Shown here: in pieces, positions 49,775 to 63,327 of the stretch
Layout: each line of letters begins with the position of its first letter
Numbering within the stretch: position 1 is the first letter of the stretch
NCBI GenBank assembly: GCA_026874595.1
Contig: CM049316.1
Coordinates: 19,677,839 to 19,741,838 of the forward strand
DNA: 64,000 bases
Origin: Sipunculus nudus
Lineage: Eukaryota; Annelida; Sipuncula; Golfingiida; Sipunculidae
Direction: 5' to 3'
The notes under the pieces: model-generated
Seen by the model: only the letters and a program-made list of their open reading frames with translations
Databases searched by the model: none
What the model was told of the DNA's origin: nothing
Program-made: the position numbers and the translations under genes

Positions 49775-52364
49775 TACAGAGTACAAAATTATATGATCAG
49801 TCACCCAGGTCCTTGCCTGTTAAAGTGTTCAAGTTTGTTCGGCCATACGGAAACACTTTTCATAAGTTTGAGTAGCCATGTACCAGCGACACCTTATATA
49901 CGCAAAGAATGACAACAAACATAAAACGTTTCAGTACCTAAATTACATTGTGAGCAATCTTGAAGCAACGATCGTGTGAACACGTCAGTGTCATTTGTAG
50001 ACCAAGTTGTGGCTCTGTAGTAAACACAGACAACAGAGCCACAACTGTGTCTATGTCATATGATGCTCCAGTATAAAAGTGGATTCAGAGGGGGATGTTC
50101 ATGGTGTCTGGATATCTTTTTTCAACCTTTTCTGAATTTCATGTTCTTTTTTTGCGGTCTAGACTACCTCTCCTATTCCGGACTTGAGGAATTTTTTTTA
50201 AAGTTCTCTCTTTAGTTTGACCCCCTGCAAAGGACTCTTCGCTTTGGAATAACAAAAATAGTGGTAAATCATTCGCGATATTTTTGACAACTCCCAAAGA
50301 TGACATCTCAGTTCAGTCCTGTAGGCCAATGGGCATCTGTTTGTCCACTATGGAAACCAATATATACATATATGACATCACAAATATAACAATGGTATTA
50401 AGTTTGCCATCTGTGACATTCGGGTTGAAGTGTGTATCCAAAACGGCAACCCCATAAGCAGTTTCGAGAAACTGCGGAATATAAACACGTCAGGGTGCGA
50501 CACGGACGCGGAGATATCATACAAAAGTACTCCGTGGACAGCGACTATACAATAACTGCGGAGAGAGCTTGGTGGCAAGGAACGTATATCGTATGCTTTA
50601 GAACGCAATAAGGCTTCTTGAGCCTAACATTATAGAAAGACGAAATGGAAATATGTTCAATCAAAAAGTTGATGTATATTACAAACCTTTAAAACCAGCC
50701 GCATCTTTCACAATGCCCAAAGACCGAAAATAGTATTTATATCTGAATTGTTATGCTTTAGTGGTGGCCGTCGAGTGGGATGTCCCTGTCAGTTGTAACT
50801 TTTCTTCACGACATGCAAACTTGACTTTAAACGATTTGACTGTCCTGTATCCAAGAAATCTTCCGATTTCCTCAAAAGTGGCTTAAATAGACTAAAGGTT
50901 GACACAAAGTACGGAAAACAGTTCTAAATAGACAAACAGATGTAAGAAATCTTAAATATGGGTTATATGTACCGTATTTTTTCTGATTAAACGCCCGATA
51001 AATACCCCGCCCCTTTTTAGGCAAGGGGGATGGTCACTGTAGTCAACCCCCCCCCCCATTCAGAGAATAATATTTATATGTTGCAAATAAAATAATAATA
51101 ATAATGTATATAGAGTTTGCTAAGAATTATCTTATTTAATCCCGGTTTAGAATTAACTTAAACTTAAAACATGACACCTTATCCTCTAAAAACCGTTGTT
51201 ATTTGCAATATGATTATATAAACCTGATATGTGTCATACTGACGGTAATATATTTGAAATGCATCATATTATCGTACAGACGATACAAGGTATATATATA
51301 TAAAGGTGTGTGTAAGTCCCCCCTGATGGTAAATTGACGCCATTGGGGAAATAACAGCAAGGCATTTTGCTATCGTTAACAATTATCCGTCCGCGGAGCT
51401 ATCAAGACTATGTACCTTGAGTATCATGTGGCTATTCCGTTAACTGTGTACAGCATGCGTATGATCAATGTTGTATACTAGTAATTTATTCCCCCTGTGA
51501 TGACTAAGTCTTAATGAATAATTTGCCATGCCTTTGACAAGCTTATATATGTGTTAACAGATACATTACTGTCGACACGTACATGGGTTGCAGATGAGTA
51601 AGGAAGGTTGTCAGTGTTGTCGGGCTCTTGAAGGCTAAGGCTTTGGAAGCTTGGTGAAGTAATCTTAGATAAGCAGGTGTATTCCTATATACACATTCAT
51701 ACACATAACATTCATACACTATATACACATAACCTATATACACATTCATTGACTGACAGGAGACACCTAAATTACCCGATTAAAGTAGCTAAAAACTGTA
51801 ATGTATTTTGTAATTTGGTCGGCAATCATTAAATGAACAAAAGCCGAAACTCTTAATATTCTAGTACACGAAATGTCTCATAAAATTACATATTGATACG
51901 ATTTATTTTAAAGTACGTGAATACCATTACAAGCGCCTATGTCACTTTGAAGAAATAACTCGATCACGAGTACTGAGTGTTACTATACAAGAGTACTCAC
52001 TGGTACGAGTGATTTTGGACCCATCTCTATATGCAACACAGAGGCACGTACACCCTCATACACACACAAAAACACGCGAGCAAGGATAAATTACTTTGTG
52101 TGGAAGTGAGCTGCAAATGATAAAAGAAAACAAGCATTTGCTACCAGTTTTTTTCGACATGCTTTAGTGGCCTAATACTCGTGGAAATGTACGAAAGAGA
52201 GAGAGAGAGAGACATGAAGACTTGGGCCATCGGTAGTCAATACCAAATTATTTGGACCGTGGAAGAGTTGACAATAGTGATGAGCAAGGTTTCTATTGTG
52301 CATCGTGGTAATTAATAATACTTTCCCTGCTATAGTTATATATTCAAGCAGTGAAAAATCAAGC

Positions 52365-52391
52365 TATATATATATATATATATATATATAT
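52365..52391. repeat. (TA)n microsatellite
   Basis: Short TA tract. Confidence 0.9.
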
Positions 52392-52508
52392 TTCATATTA
52401 TACGTTCCTTTTCTTTTCTGAATCTATTTCTTTTATGTATATGCCGCTTATTATAGAAGTGCTTCTTTTCACAGTTAAAGAGCTCTCATTATATTTTCCT
52501 GAAGATTA

Positions 52509-52511
<3 letters not shown>

Positions 52512-52545
<34 letters not shown>
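52512..52545. repeat. (TA)n microsatellite
   Basis: Short TA tract about 120 bp after the previous one. Confidence 0.9.
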
Positions 52546-52550
<5 letters not shown>

Positions 52551-53526
52551 AATATGTTAAAAAGTATTTTGGTGGATATTAGGGGCGTTTATACAGAAAG
52601 AGCAGCTACTCTGCAGCACTGCAGCACTTAGAATTATGAGTGAGCCTATCACAAATGTACCAGTGTTTTATATCTCTCATAAATACAAATGGGAAAGCAC
52701 ATACTGCGTTTCAGAGTCTAGGCGCCACCTCTACTGGCTTCTAAGATTTTGATTAAGACTTCTCTAACAGTACCTTCTCAGTAAAGAAAATAATGTAGTT
52801 TTAAACGTTCTTTTATATAATGTTTCTAGATTTTATCTATCGGAGGCCGTATTCTCGAAATAATATCGATTTTATTCTTGATGTACCTTAATATAAAATA
52901 TCTGTAAATACAAATAATTTTAATGCTATCATAATACGGCTGCCTATCATTAGGAAACTCGTTATTTAAACATTTTCATAAGTTTGGCATATTTTCTTGA
53001 TTTTAACATTATAATTAATCCTGTGGCCTATCGATAAGTTTTTTATCAGTAACCCATTAGCAAATGGACATTGTCAATAAGAATACAGGTCGAAATAAGC
53101 CGGCTGTTATTCTGACATGATAATCTCCCAATCCATATTCAATGTACCTTTCGTGGACCCTCCTTTTTTTTTACTGCTGGGTTTGCACATCCTGGCCGCC
53201 TCGATAGGTGCATCCACCTCGTGAGCTTCTGATTTACTAATTTTGAAATCTCTTCCAAAATTGGTAAAACATAATAAAGGGAGTTAAGCCATGTGTGTTG
53301 GCCATGGACGAGCGCTTTTAACACGTGTATGTGTGTGTTGCCTGTCGCTTTTTGGGCATGAAATAGTCTTCAACAGTTGGTGCCACAAACCCTGGAAACT
53401 GTTGAACAGTTTAGTTATTACACGCAAAGTTTTGAAGTGAGACAAAGTGCACGCAGCTGAACAACACGTGTTTCGGACAAGCTGAACGAACTGGTAAGTC
53501 AAAAAAGTGTCGTTAGTCAATTTGAA

Positions 53527-53742
53527 ATGTCCGACGCTGTAGAAGAATTTGATCAGAGATTAGAGGCCCTCGGCAGAGATCAAAGAAACGTAGAGATGGA
53601 CATTCAGTGCCATGCCTTTGGTGGTGCATCAGAACAGGAGCATGGAGCTTCAGTCTTTCTTAGCATATCGTATTCGGACGGTTTATCTCTGGAATCAAAG
53701 GCAAAGGTTACACCGCTCAAGAAAGATACTTTGCCTTTTTAG
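53527..53742 (+). CDS. possible 5' coding exon of an unrecognised gene
   Basis: An ATG opens a 71-codon frame with balanced, non-repetitive composition: MSDAVEEFDQRLEALGRD, then NVEMDIQCHAFGGASEQEHG and SVFLSISYSDGLSLESK. Codon use is more gene-like than in the surrounding AT-rich sequence, and the first part could form an acidic helix. No domain is recognised and I cannot find the next exon. A GCAAAG-GTTACA donor-like site near 53706 could end the exon there. It could be a real first exon, a retrogene fragment or chance. Confidence 0.25.
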   Translation: MSDAVEEFDQRLEALGRDQRNVEMDIQCHAFGGASEQEHGASVFLSISYSDGLSLESKAKVTPLKKDTLPF

Positions 53743-54089
53743 TCACCCTGCTTAGTGCTTGACTATTGGAATTTGTATAACTTACAGGGGCCGGACAGAT
53801 TCCATTGTTGTCTTGGTTGGGATGAAGAGCTATCTGAATAAATAGAAGACCTTTGTGCAAAACAGTGATGAAATTCAGACCCTCACAAGTCACTACTGTT
53901 GGTACTATAGCCCAGGTAGAGAAAAACCAGCAGGCCTTATTACTAGAGGATTGTTTGCAGAGGACCTGGTTTTGGTCACACTTTGGTAAGATGGGCCTGT
54001 ATTTCTTTCTGAGAAAAAGGAACAATTCACCAAGAGTTGTATTTCTGTGACTCTTTATCACTTCGTAATTTTGCATACTGTAAGATCTC

Positions 54090-54530
54090 CTACCAAACCT
54101 GAAACTTGGCCACTGCAAGTTCATTCCTTTGAGAAATTAAGGAAAATCCTCTATTTTTCAAGTAAAAACCTATACACTTTATAACCACATACCATAAAAA
54201 CCACTGGTGTTAAACTATAAATATTTAAAATAATTATATCTTTATGCATTACCTACGTACATACCAGAAGTCAGGTCAATCTTGCATAAATCTGTAAAAA
54301 GCTATTTCGGCCCAAACATAATGCACTTGGCCAAAATCAGGAAATATTTTTACTTACTTAAGATGATGATTTTTCAAGTTAGAGAGCCTATTTCAAACAA
54401 ACAACTAACTTAATATAAAGTGTATACTAGAAATCAGATCAAACTCTTATAACTATCCTAAGATTATAGCATAAATGTAAAATCATTCCCTTAAATATTG
54501 CCCAACTTTGAAAATGACACATTTGACATT
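54090..54530 (+). repeat. R1-family repeat, truncated copy
   Basis: Shares CATACCAGAAGTCAGGTCAAT, AGCATAAATGTAAAATCA and TTGCCCAACTTTG with the copies near 16300 and 58200. No coding frame. Confidence 0.5.
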
Positions 54531-56539
54531 TTTGCTGGTCATTCATTCAGTTTTACTTTCACATAATGGTTAGATAATGTTTTCGGATAATATAACTGAA
54601 ATATGAAATAAATTGTTAGAAAAAAGTAGCTTTTCTTCAAGTTTTCATACACCAACCCAGTATAGGTCTATGAGAATTGTTATATAATTTTCACAGCTTG
54701 TACACATAAGGATTAATTTTTTTTTATGATCTGCATTTTTTCTGAAACTGCATGTATCCTTTATTAAATTTTTCAACCATCATGTCAAGTATTGTTTACA
54801 TCAGGCCAATCCAGTACAGTGTGGTATGCATGGCTGGTACTACAGTCTTGGCCTTCCCAAACTATCACATAATGCTGTTCTCTCCTGGCTCCCTTTGCCC
54901 AGCGGAGTCTGGGTGTTCCTGTGATGCACATTTTTGCCTGTAGGCTATGTTGATTTAATTTTATAGGATGCATTTGTATAGATAAAAGCTTTTAATTTTA
55001 AATTTGAAAGGAATTGATGAAATTTTTAACTTTGATAGATTTTAGAAGATAAGGTCATTAAAATATTTGCTTTTTTCATCAGACATAGCATATGCCATAG
55101 GTGTTGTGGCTGAGGATGTGACTGTTTAGGTAACAATTGACAGATCAAACAAAAAATTCATTTATCTTATAATTTTAATAATTAATTTTTGTTCATACGG
55201 TTGACCAAGGTTGGATTTTTTAACCAAATAAATATTTAGGTTTTGAATCCCAAGATTTACATATTGCAAATTAATGCTGATAATTTATTTTTTTAATATT
55301 TAAATGCGATAACACTTAGAATCATAAATGCTCATATGTTTGAATATATAATAAGATGTAAATACTTTGTAACATTGCATTCTTTTCTTTCAAAGTTGGC
55401 TAGACCTTGATATGATGAACACTGGTACACTAAATTAATCAGGAATATTATGCAAACATTCATGGAATTTAATTTATATATAATGGCCATATCTTTAACT
55501 ATTTCTTTCCTTATTTCATCATTAAATGGTATCCAGCTACAAGTTTCAAATATTACACAGTGACAGTGCCGATGCAGTGTATACATAATTTTTTGACTTG
55601 TTATAACTTACTTATCAAATTTAGTTTATGCTCATTTGAAAATGGAATATTTTTATTTTTTTACAGGATTTTATATTAGTTCATAAATAAAATATGTGTT
55701 ATTTTAGCTAATGTCATTTTTTTTTATAATTTATAGGGCTTAATAAGTTTCCAGTGGATAAATTTAAATGCATATAACAGGAACTTAGTTGAAATACTGA
55801 AACATTTACAAATTCATGTATGTGATTATGTAGTCCATAAGAGTGCACAGTCAACACAAACTGGGATTTTATACAAATATTTTCAGATTCAATTTTAAGT
55901 TAGCGCTAAGACCCACAGGTCCCTTGTTATTGCTGTGTTGCACGACACGAGAAGCGAAATAATTTAGTTATATTTACACAAGTTTTTTAGACCATAAAAT
56001 ACAATTGTTGTGACAGTAATAATGTTGTGCTCATTTTATTGACTCCAGCAGATAAGTAGTTCCTCTTGCAGACCTGTTTCCTGGTATATTGAACAAATTC
56101 GGGAGAAGCAGTTAAACAAAATATGACTATCAAAATGTCAAATTTCACTCAAAGTGGCTCTTGCAGTTAATATCCATCCTTAAGCTTAATAATTAGTTTA
56201 TGGATTGTAAGAAATGTGTTTGTTGATTCAGCTTGGTCAACTTTATTTGTTTTATGGGACCTGTTGAGCTGTAATTAATTGAATATTTTTACAAGTTCAA
56301 GCCTGATTTATAGGAATTTGACAAATATGATCTCCATTGAAAGTTACGTTCTCTTCTTATTTAAATGACTTTGATCATATAATTGATAAGAGAACTACTG
56401 TCAGACCTATTTAATTGTAATCATAACAAAACGGATATATCATTTTTAAAATTTGGATCTAAGTCCACTTGAGTAAAGAATCATAAAGGCTCCAATGGCG
56501 CCAGTCAAGGTCATGGATGTTGGTTATTATATTGTTGGT
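54531..56539. other. repeat-derived stretch
   Basis: No gene seen. Part of it (about 55750-55925, with GTCATTTAGTTGAAATA-like and TCAGATTCAATTT phrases) recurs at 59040-59245. The 56390-56525 part recurs near 59820-59965. This implies a larger tandem duplication spaced by about 3.3-3.4 kb. Confidence 0.5.
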
Positions 56540-58690
56540 TTTAATTAATTTTAGATTTTTTTCATACAATTTAAAATGTAACTCTAAAAGAGCATTTTTC
56601 CCGTTGATCACATAAAGTGTTCAAATTGCACTTCATTTAATGGATCTTCTTCAAATATATTTTAGTGCCAATATTAAGATGAATTCCCCTTAGCTTTATC
56701 TGCGCGCAAAAATAAATTATGAGAGTGAAGTTGTATTAAGCAGTCTTCAACTCAGGGCAATATTTTCTATAGATCTTGTATGTAGTGCTTTTGCAGGCAA
56801 CTGTTATATGATGACGTGTGTTTGTAAGCCAAGCGGTAGGGAATAAATCAGGGAGATATCTTTTGTTAATTAGGCCAATTTGTGAATGAAATAAATATAG
56901 TCCCAAGAAATTACGTAACGAGAGGTTTTGTTTTGTGTATTGTGTCTGTTTACTTTTTTTAATAATCCTATCTGAAACAAAGTCAAATGAATTATAATTC
57001 GATGCTGTGTATTTTTAAACGATTATCATATTTTGGACTCTGGCACTCGAGCACCTGATTCGGACTCGAGTACTCATTACCATGACAACAATATGACTCG
57101 GACTCAAGGACTCGTTACAATGACGACAATCTGTTTGGGAACATTTTTAGAACCCTATTGATATTTTCTTACGGTTGATTTTGAAAAATCAATACCGTTA
57201 TTTCTTCGAGAATTCTAAATACATGCTACAGCACAATCACTGTGACAAAAGTGATATTGACGTCTAAATTCTGATTAAAAAACAAAATTTCAGGTCGGCT
57301 GTAGTCCTATTTTTAATCACTTATTAGGACACAAGCTTGCATTTTTTAGACCATTTGCCTGTTCATTATTGAAGTATCCTTGGCAAACACCTATTAAAAA
57401 GTCTACATGACAATATTTAAAGTTTTGTTCTTAACTATCAGTGATGCTGATCCGTAAACAATGTCCTGTGTCCGAGGACTGTCCTTTCCGCCTAGTCGTC
57501 CGCCCAGTAACAAGGCTGACTTCGTAACAGTGGGACCTCAAAAGTTCTTACTTAGCACCCATACAGGTCCAGGTGAAATCAACTTGAAATGTGGAATATA
57601 TCATGGTGACATATTTTATGAGCTATGCAGGGAAAACAAGCCTATGAGCATTTTCATGTTTTTGTTTTTCTTATTTGTTTTTAGGCTGTTTCACAATACA
57701 AAAAAAGATTTTGGTTCATCCTATATATTAGCATGTAAAATCAGAATAAAATTAGCCAAACAAGAGCTTTAAAATTGACATTTATATTTCACATTTCCCT
57801 GTATAAAACGGTCAATTTTAAAAGAATCTCATTTAAAATCTCCAGTGTGACAGCAAAATTTCTGTATTATTTAGCTTAGCTTACTAGAAGTCATCTGAGC
57901 TAAAACGATAGTCCCTCGTCCGGCCGGCTGTCCTTCAAGCCGTCCTTTGACAAGGCACGTTTTGAAAGCGTTGAACCAACGAATCCGAAATTTGGCATAC
58001 TATTAGATGTCCTCAAGATTTTCTACTAAACTGAAAACTGGGTCACTGCGTCTTACTTCCTTCAAGATGTTAATGAAAAACCTCAATTTTCTATTAAAAA
58101 TATTGTTATACTTCAAGACTGCCCATTTTAAAAACAACTGGTGCTGTTGTGATCAAATGTGGTGTAACTATTCTGCTTAAAATTCCTATATATATGATAG
58201 ATGAGTAATGCATAACTTGTCATAGTTATTTGCCCGAACAAAATGCAATTTGTCAAAAATCAAAAACGTTTTTATTCACTTAACATGATTATAATTCATG
58301 CTAGAGACTTTTTTATGGTATAGCGTTATGTAATCAAGATACAATTGTTAACCAAAAATAAGATCTGAATTTTGTAATTTTTTTTAAATGTTTAGTATAA
58401 ATATATATAAATCATTGCCTAATTTTGCCCAACTTTTACCATGGCACTTTTTTGCATATTTCAATTTTCACATTATGTACATTGCATGTATTTAATGTTT
58501 AAATATTAAATTTGTAAATATAAGCTAAAAAAATGTGGCTCTATTGTATCCACTTGCATTGCCAAGCTGCATGCAGCCCACTTCTGGTCACTCGAGGTCT
58601 GCTACGCCAGGATACTGATTCGTAATGGTTACTCGAGGAGAACCCTGCTGTCACAGCAGTTCCGTAATTCTCATATCACCCCCTCATATC
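56540..58690. repeat. duplicated block C, copy 2
   Basis: Diverged match to 13440-15470 in the same order, with an R1-family repeat at 57875-58450 in the middle. Shared phrases include CAGTCTTCAACTCA and ATGATGACGTGTGTTT. No intact coding frame is shared. Confidence 0.6.
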
Positions 58691-59989
58691 AGTATTTTGC
58701 AATTTACTTAAGTAATTAGCACATAAATGTAAACTCATCACCTTAGATATTGCCCAACTATAGCATGGGCAATTTTTCGCGAAGCATTGTTGTTCATCAT
58801 TTTCACATGATTTACACATAAGATTTCAAGCTTTTATAATCTGAAATTTAAAATCAGTTGATAAAAATGCTTTTAAAATATCTTTAAACTTAGGCTTAAA
58901 CATTTCGTGATTTAAAAAATACTAAAATTTCCATGTATGCATAATTTGACTTGATTAGAGCAAAATTCAGGATAAATAATTATGCAACATTCAAAATTTA
59001 AATTAACTTATATTTTCATAATTTGTTTTTTTTTATGTTCCCATTGGATATATTTACATGCATATTACAGTCATTTAGTTGAAATATTGAAACTTTTACA
59101 AATACATGTTTGTGCTTATAGATGCTCCTACACTTTTCATGAAGTCCATAAAGTGCACTGTCAAGCCAACCACTAGGATTGATTTTATACAACTATTCTC
59201 AGATTCAATTTCAGTTGAGTGCCATGACCATCCAGGTCCCTTATTTTATTACAAAATATATTTTTGGGTCTTCAGTTCCATATTCTACATATTACCTAAT
59301 TTTTAATATTTAATTAAATAAAAAAAATATAAGTAGGTTCAAGGCTGCTTATCGAAGGTTGACAAAGAGATCTCTCTTGATTAGGTATATCAGTCAGTTT
59401 TTCAAAATCGTAACTTTAAGATGAAAATACATAAACGTATTGGTATATATCAGGATTTGCATGGTTTTTAAATGAAAGTAATATGATCACTCACTGCAAA
59501 GGTATGGCAGTTTTATTACTTATAAAAAGGAGCAAATTGAGACATATCTTTCCAAGAAACTCTGTGACAAGTTGGGTGGCCTTTAGTCGGCTGGCCACAC
59601 TATTTAGTCAACTATTTAGTGTGTCCCTACCCCACACTGTAGTGTGACTGCCAAATATTTATTTTCCTTTTGTTATTTATTTATATTTGACAATTAGAAT
59701 ATACCTTAAAAAAAGTTAATATTTTTTTATAATGTGATTTTTTTCAATGATTGATAGCTTAGTACTCTTCTTGTACATTTGATTTGTAAAACTGGACTTG
59801 TAAAATTTATTTGAGTACATCAGATTCTGTCAGCCCTATTTCCCGCTAACTATAACAAAACAGGTAAACCTTTTCTAAAATTTGAATTTGTATGTAATAA
59901 GTCCATTTGAGAAAATATTCATACAAAGCCCCGGTGGTACTGGCCAGGGTCACGGATGGCGCTACATGTTCATTCAGACCTAGCCCCGT
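58691..59989. other. repeat-derived stretch
   Basis: Contains the second copies of segments from 55750-55925 and 56390-56525 and a further R1 tail near 58715-58780. No gene seen. Confidence 0.45.
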
Positions 59990-61302
59990 CAGGCGCAGAT
60001 ATTGCCAAGGTAGACGCAACTTATATGATAGCTGCTGATAGCTAGCGGGTATTTCAAAAACTAAATCAGATGAGAATTTTATCAAAATAGGCCGGCTAAC
60101 CTGCTCACAATGATCCCGAGCTGAGTCACAAGAACTGGAGCTTTTAAACGTTCTGTCACATTAATCATTTCACATCATCATATATAATATTCTTGTAGGT
60201 ATGCTCTGTGACAAAAAGACGAGCTAGCCAGAACACCAGAAGGCACTGTACCTAGGCCTGTTGAAAACACAGTTAGGCCTACAACAAAGCCACAACTAGG
60301 TCTTGCACTGTACCATAACTTGGGCGTCAAAAAGTAAATTTTGTGATTGGTGAATGACATTAAAGAATGCTATCCACGGTCTGCTGCCAGACTTGTGTCA
60401 CGATTGTATTATCTTCATGGTTTCACACATGACTTGGCGAAATCCAAAAATACGGCTTCTGTGCAATAGCCTAAGTAGCTCATAAGAATGTACACCGTTC
60501 CCATTTTGAGACTTGCGAAATGGACATAGGTAATACAAAATCACAATCAGTTTACAGTTGCTGATTAGATATTGTCTTGTAAACTCTCTGAAAATATGAA
60601 CAGCTGAAACAAAGATTTCTAGGTCTACTCCTGCATGGACACATCGGTTGTGTCAGATCATTGTTAAAAGTCCAAAAAGTTATACAGTAATATAACCAAA
60701 AGGTAATATAACCATGAAACTTATTTTAAATTTCTTGATTGTCAGTGCCATAAGGAGTTTTATTCGAAATGAGTAATATAACATTTTAAGGAACGTATCT
60801 CTTAAAAACAGTAGGACATAGGGGTTGATGAAACAGAGTAGTCAATGTACAGCCAGTGAAAATTAATATGAAGTGTCAAGGTTTATATATTTTTCGCGGA
60901 TAGGACAAAACCAGAACAAATCTATTGTGGTCACTACCAAACTTTTCTCAGTTGTTATCAGGATATAATTTCCCGATTTCTGTATGAGACAGTTTTGGAG
61001 CGTGCATATTTGATTAGATAATTTGCATATTTGAATGAATAAGTAAAAATAATAATGGAATATATCATTGTTTTGACTATAAATAGAAGGAAAAATGTAT
61101 TTCGGGAATAAATTGTCAAGGTTTTTTGTGCAATGCATGGCAGTTAATTATGCAAGGAAAATTATCATTGTTATTCAAATTTATTAGCATAATCGAGAAG
61201 AAATAAGGATTGCCTGCCAGGTTTGTGTTCTGGTCAATTTTTTCTGATAGTGAATGGATACTTTATCCCAGTCTACGTGTCGGCGTGCTTATGGTTCAAG
61301 CA

Positions 61303-61305
<3 letters not shown>

Positions 61306-61363
<58 letters not shown>
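61306..61363. repeat. (TA)n microsatellite
   Basis: TA tract equivalent to that at 24941-24993 in copy 1 of block A. Confidence 0.95.
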
Positions 61364-61366
<3 letters not shown>

Positions 61367-61367
61367 G

Positions 61368-61451
61368 GCAAAGAGAAAGAGTGACGGCGTTCATTTACAC
61401 ACACAATAAACAAGTTTGTCTATCTCTAAAGGCGTAACTCTTTCTCTTTAC
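61368..61451. repeat. small inverted repeat between two TA tracts
   Basis: Arms of 21 bp (GCAAAGAGAAAGAGTGACGGC, of which 18 positions pair with 61431-61451) enclose about 42 bp. It occupies the place where copy 1 has the 402-bp MITE. It may be a tiny MITE or a foldback remnant. Confidence 0.55.
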
Positions 61452-61498
61452 TACATGTCTACTACAGACTAACACGAATACAGCACACACACAGACAC

Positions 61499-61500
<2 letters not shown>

Positions 61501-61561
<61 letters not shown>
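61501..61561. repeat. (TA)n microsatellite
   Basis: Second TA tract in block A copy 3. Confidence 0.95.
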
Positions 61562-61564
<3 letters not shown>

Positions 61565-62199
61565 GTGCATGTGCTGTACGTTCAATTCGCACAAAAGGAT
61601 ACGGCAACCTAAACTATGACCCGTTTCTCATTATATATGCTAAGTAGATAATTGTGAATTGTATATATGTATTTGACGACCTGAGCGGAAGATGATTTCA
61701 CACACGGCAACTTCTTGTAATCAAGCAGGCAAACCACTTTATTCACACTAAGGCATCACTTTTTTCTTTTCAAAATAGCATTACTTTTCCTTTTCATATT
61801 ATGCATATACATGTAATCATATGCAAATTAGTGTGCACAATGACAAAAATATGTAAATCAACTTACAAAATGAGCAGATGAATACACTTGAAGGATGTGT
61901 AAGAAAAAAGGAACAGTGTTTTTTTTTTGTAATTGTGTTCTTATAAAAATGAACTTGTGTATTAAAAGTAAACTTATTGGCTTCATTGCCTTATTTGCAT
62001 AGTGTATCTGCAATTTATTATCTAAAAAACAAACACACATATCAACCCGTCGTCTTTTAAGTGAAAACTGTGGTCGTTCATAATAACAATGACCGTTGCT
62101 GAATAATTCGACAAGAAAATACAAAAAATGAACATTTTTTTCAGTAAAAGGAATCTTCACTCTCTGAATATGATACCGTATAATAGAATGGTTTTACAG

Positions 62200-62228
62200 T
62201 ATTACTCTCTCTCTCTCTCTTTCTCTCT
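62200..62228. repeat. (CT)n microsatellite
   Basis: CT tract with one TTT interruption, next to the shortened minisatellite of block A copy 3. Confidence 0.9.
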
Positions 62229-63187
62229 CAAAAACATCCTTAATGTTGCTGATGCTCTTCCTTGGTAAAAGAAACCGTTCCAATACATGTGAACCATGTA
62301 TACAAGCCGAAGATATATTATGTGCAAAGCTCGGTTGGCTAAGAGTACATATTTTGGGGGTTTAAATTTGTAGCTTGCTTCGATGTGTTCTAACGTTTTA
62401 TTAAATATTCAGTTGCCCTTATCGAACCGATATGAGAATTGTGCTGCTAATATCACTAGGAAGTTAGCTTGAAAAAGCGTTGATTATATCTGAGCATTCT
62501 TGGATACGAGTACACCTAGATAGGCGTTAAATGTGGCGGGTTCGTTACCGATGTCGTAGGTGAGGCTTGTATCTCTTTGACGTTAACGCAGGTCTGCAAT
62601 CACGTCCTGAATGCCCCACGTGACCACCGTACTCACCTTAAATAATAATTCAATAAAATGGGTTAGAGAAAATAAACTGTGGATCCAGATTCAGGAAAAT
62701 CATCAAGGATGAACCTGGCAATTTGGACCGACTAAGTGAATGCAAATACGGTTTTCGGAGCGTCTCACAATAGTGCCCCCCACATGACGTAGGCTTGCAA
62801 TCAATAAAATGCATATTTCTAGTTTTGGTAATATGAATTCCTTTATATTATAATGAATGTTGTAACGACTTTAAACCCAGGCCACAGAAATACACCTTTA
62901 AATGCTGGCTAGCTGTCCGTCATCAAAATGCGTTAAATAACCATTACAGCTTGAAGGCCTAATTTAACAACCGGGAAGGAATAGGTAAGCCCTTTTTTAA
63001 AGGTTATACGTCACAGTCTCCTCGCATTATCAATGGAACCCTCATTTATACTTTATAAAACATTGTAATCAGCAAACCTGTCGAGCATATAGCTTTTAAT
63101 TATATCTGCTTGCCACGTTGAAAGGTCGGTCTATCAGGAATGCTCATGATCTCAAGTAGTTCAGTTTAATGTGATTCTGCCACGTAC

Positions 63188-63327
63188 CTGGCATAACAAC
63201 CCCAGCAAGACCAGCGAAACCTATTGTACGCTGGCTGGGTACAGTTGATCACAATGGACCCAACCAAGGCTGCACCGGGCGTGCGACATCCCTCGACATC
63301 AGATTTGACCCAGTAAGATATATCCGC
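63188..63327 (-). CDS. secreted cysteine-rich peptide, copy 3, exon 3 only
   Basis: A TATTATTTCAG acceptor is followed by 140 bp open in the frame used by copy 2: ADISYWVKSDVEGC, then TPGAALVGSIVINCTQ, and RFRWSCWGCYA, ending at a GTACGT donor. Four Cys are present, including two absent from copy 2. The donor position is conserved in copy 2 (GGGTAAGT), which argues for a fourth exon, not found. If the donor is not used the frame ends seven codons later. Exons 1 and 2 should lie beyond the right edge of the window. Confidence 0.5.

Larger units (their letters stand above)
46020..50690. repeat. duplicated block B, copy 2
   Basis: Collinear with 33250-36935 plus 43868-44100. Between the peptide exons it holds the same intron landmarks as copy 1. 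A segment with CGCTGGTRTATTTAGAA and GCGCAGTGTG occurs near 46890 and again in diverged form near 48415, so part of the block is itself repeated. Confidence 0.72.
50691..53526. other. stretch with microsatellites, no clear gene
   Basis: Holds (TA)n tracts at 52365-52391 and 52512-52545, a short (GA)n at 52196-52212 and a poly-C run near 51047. No open frame with recognisable motifs and no RNA gene. Confidence 0.5.
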
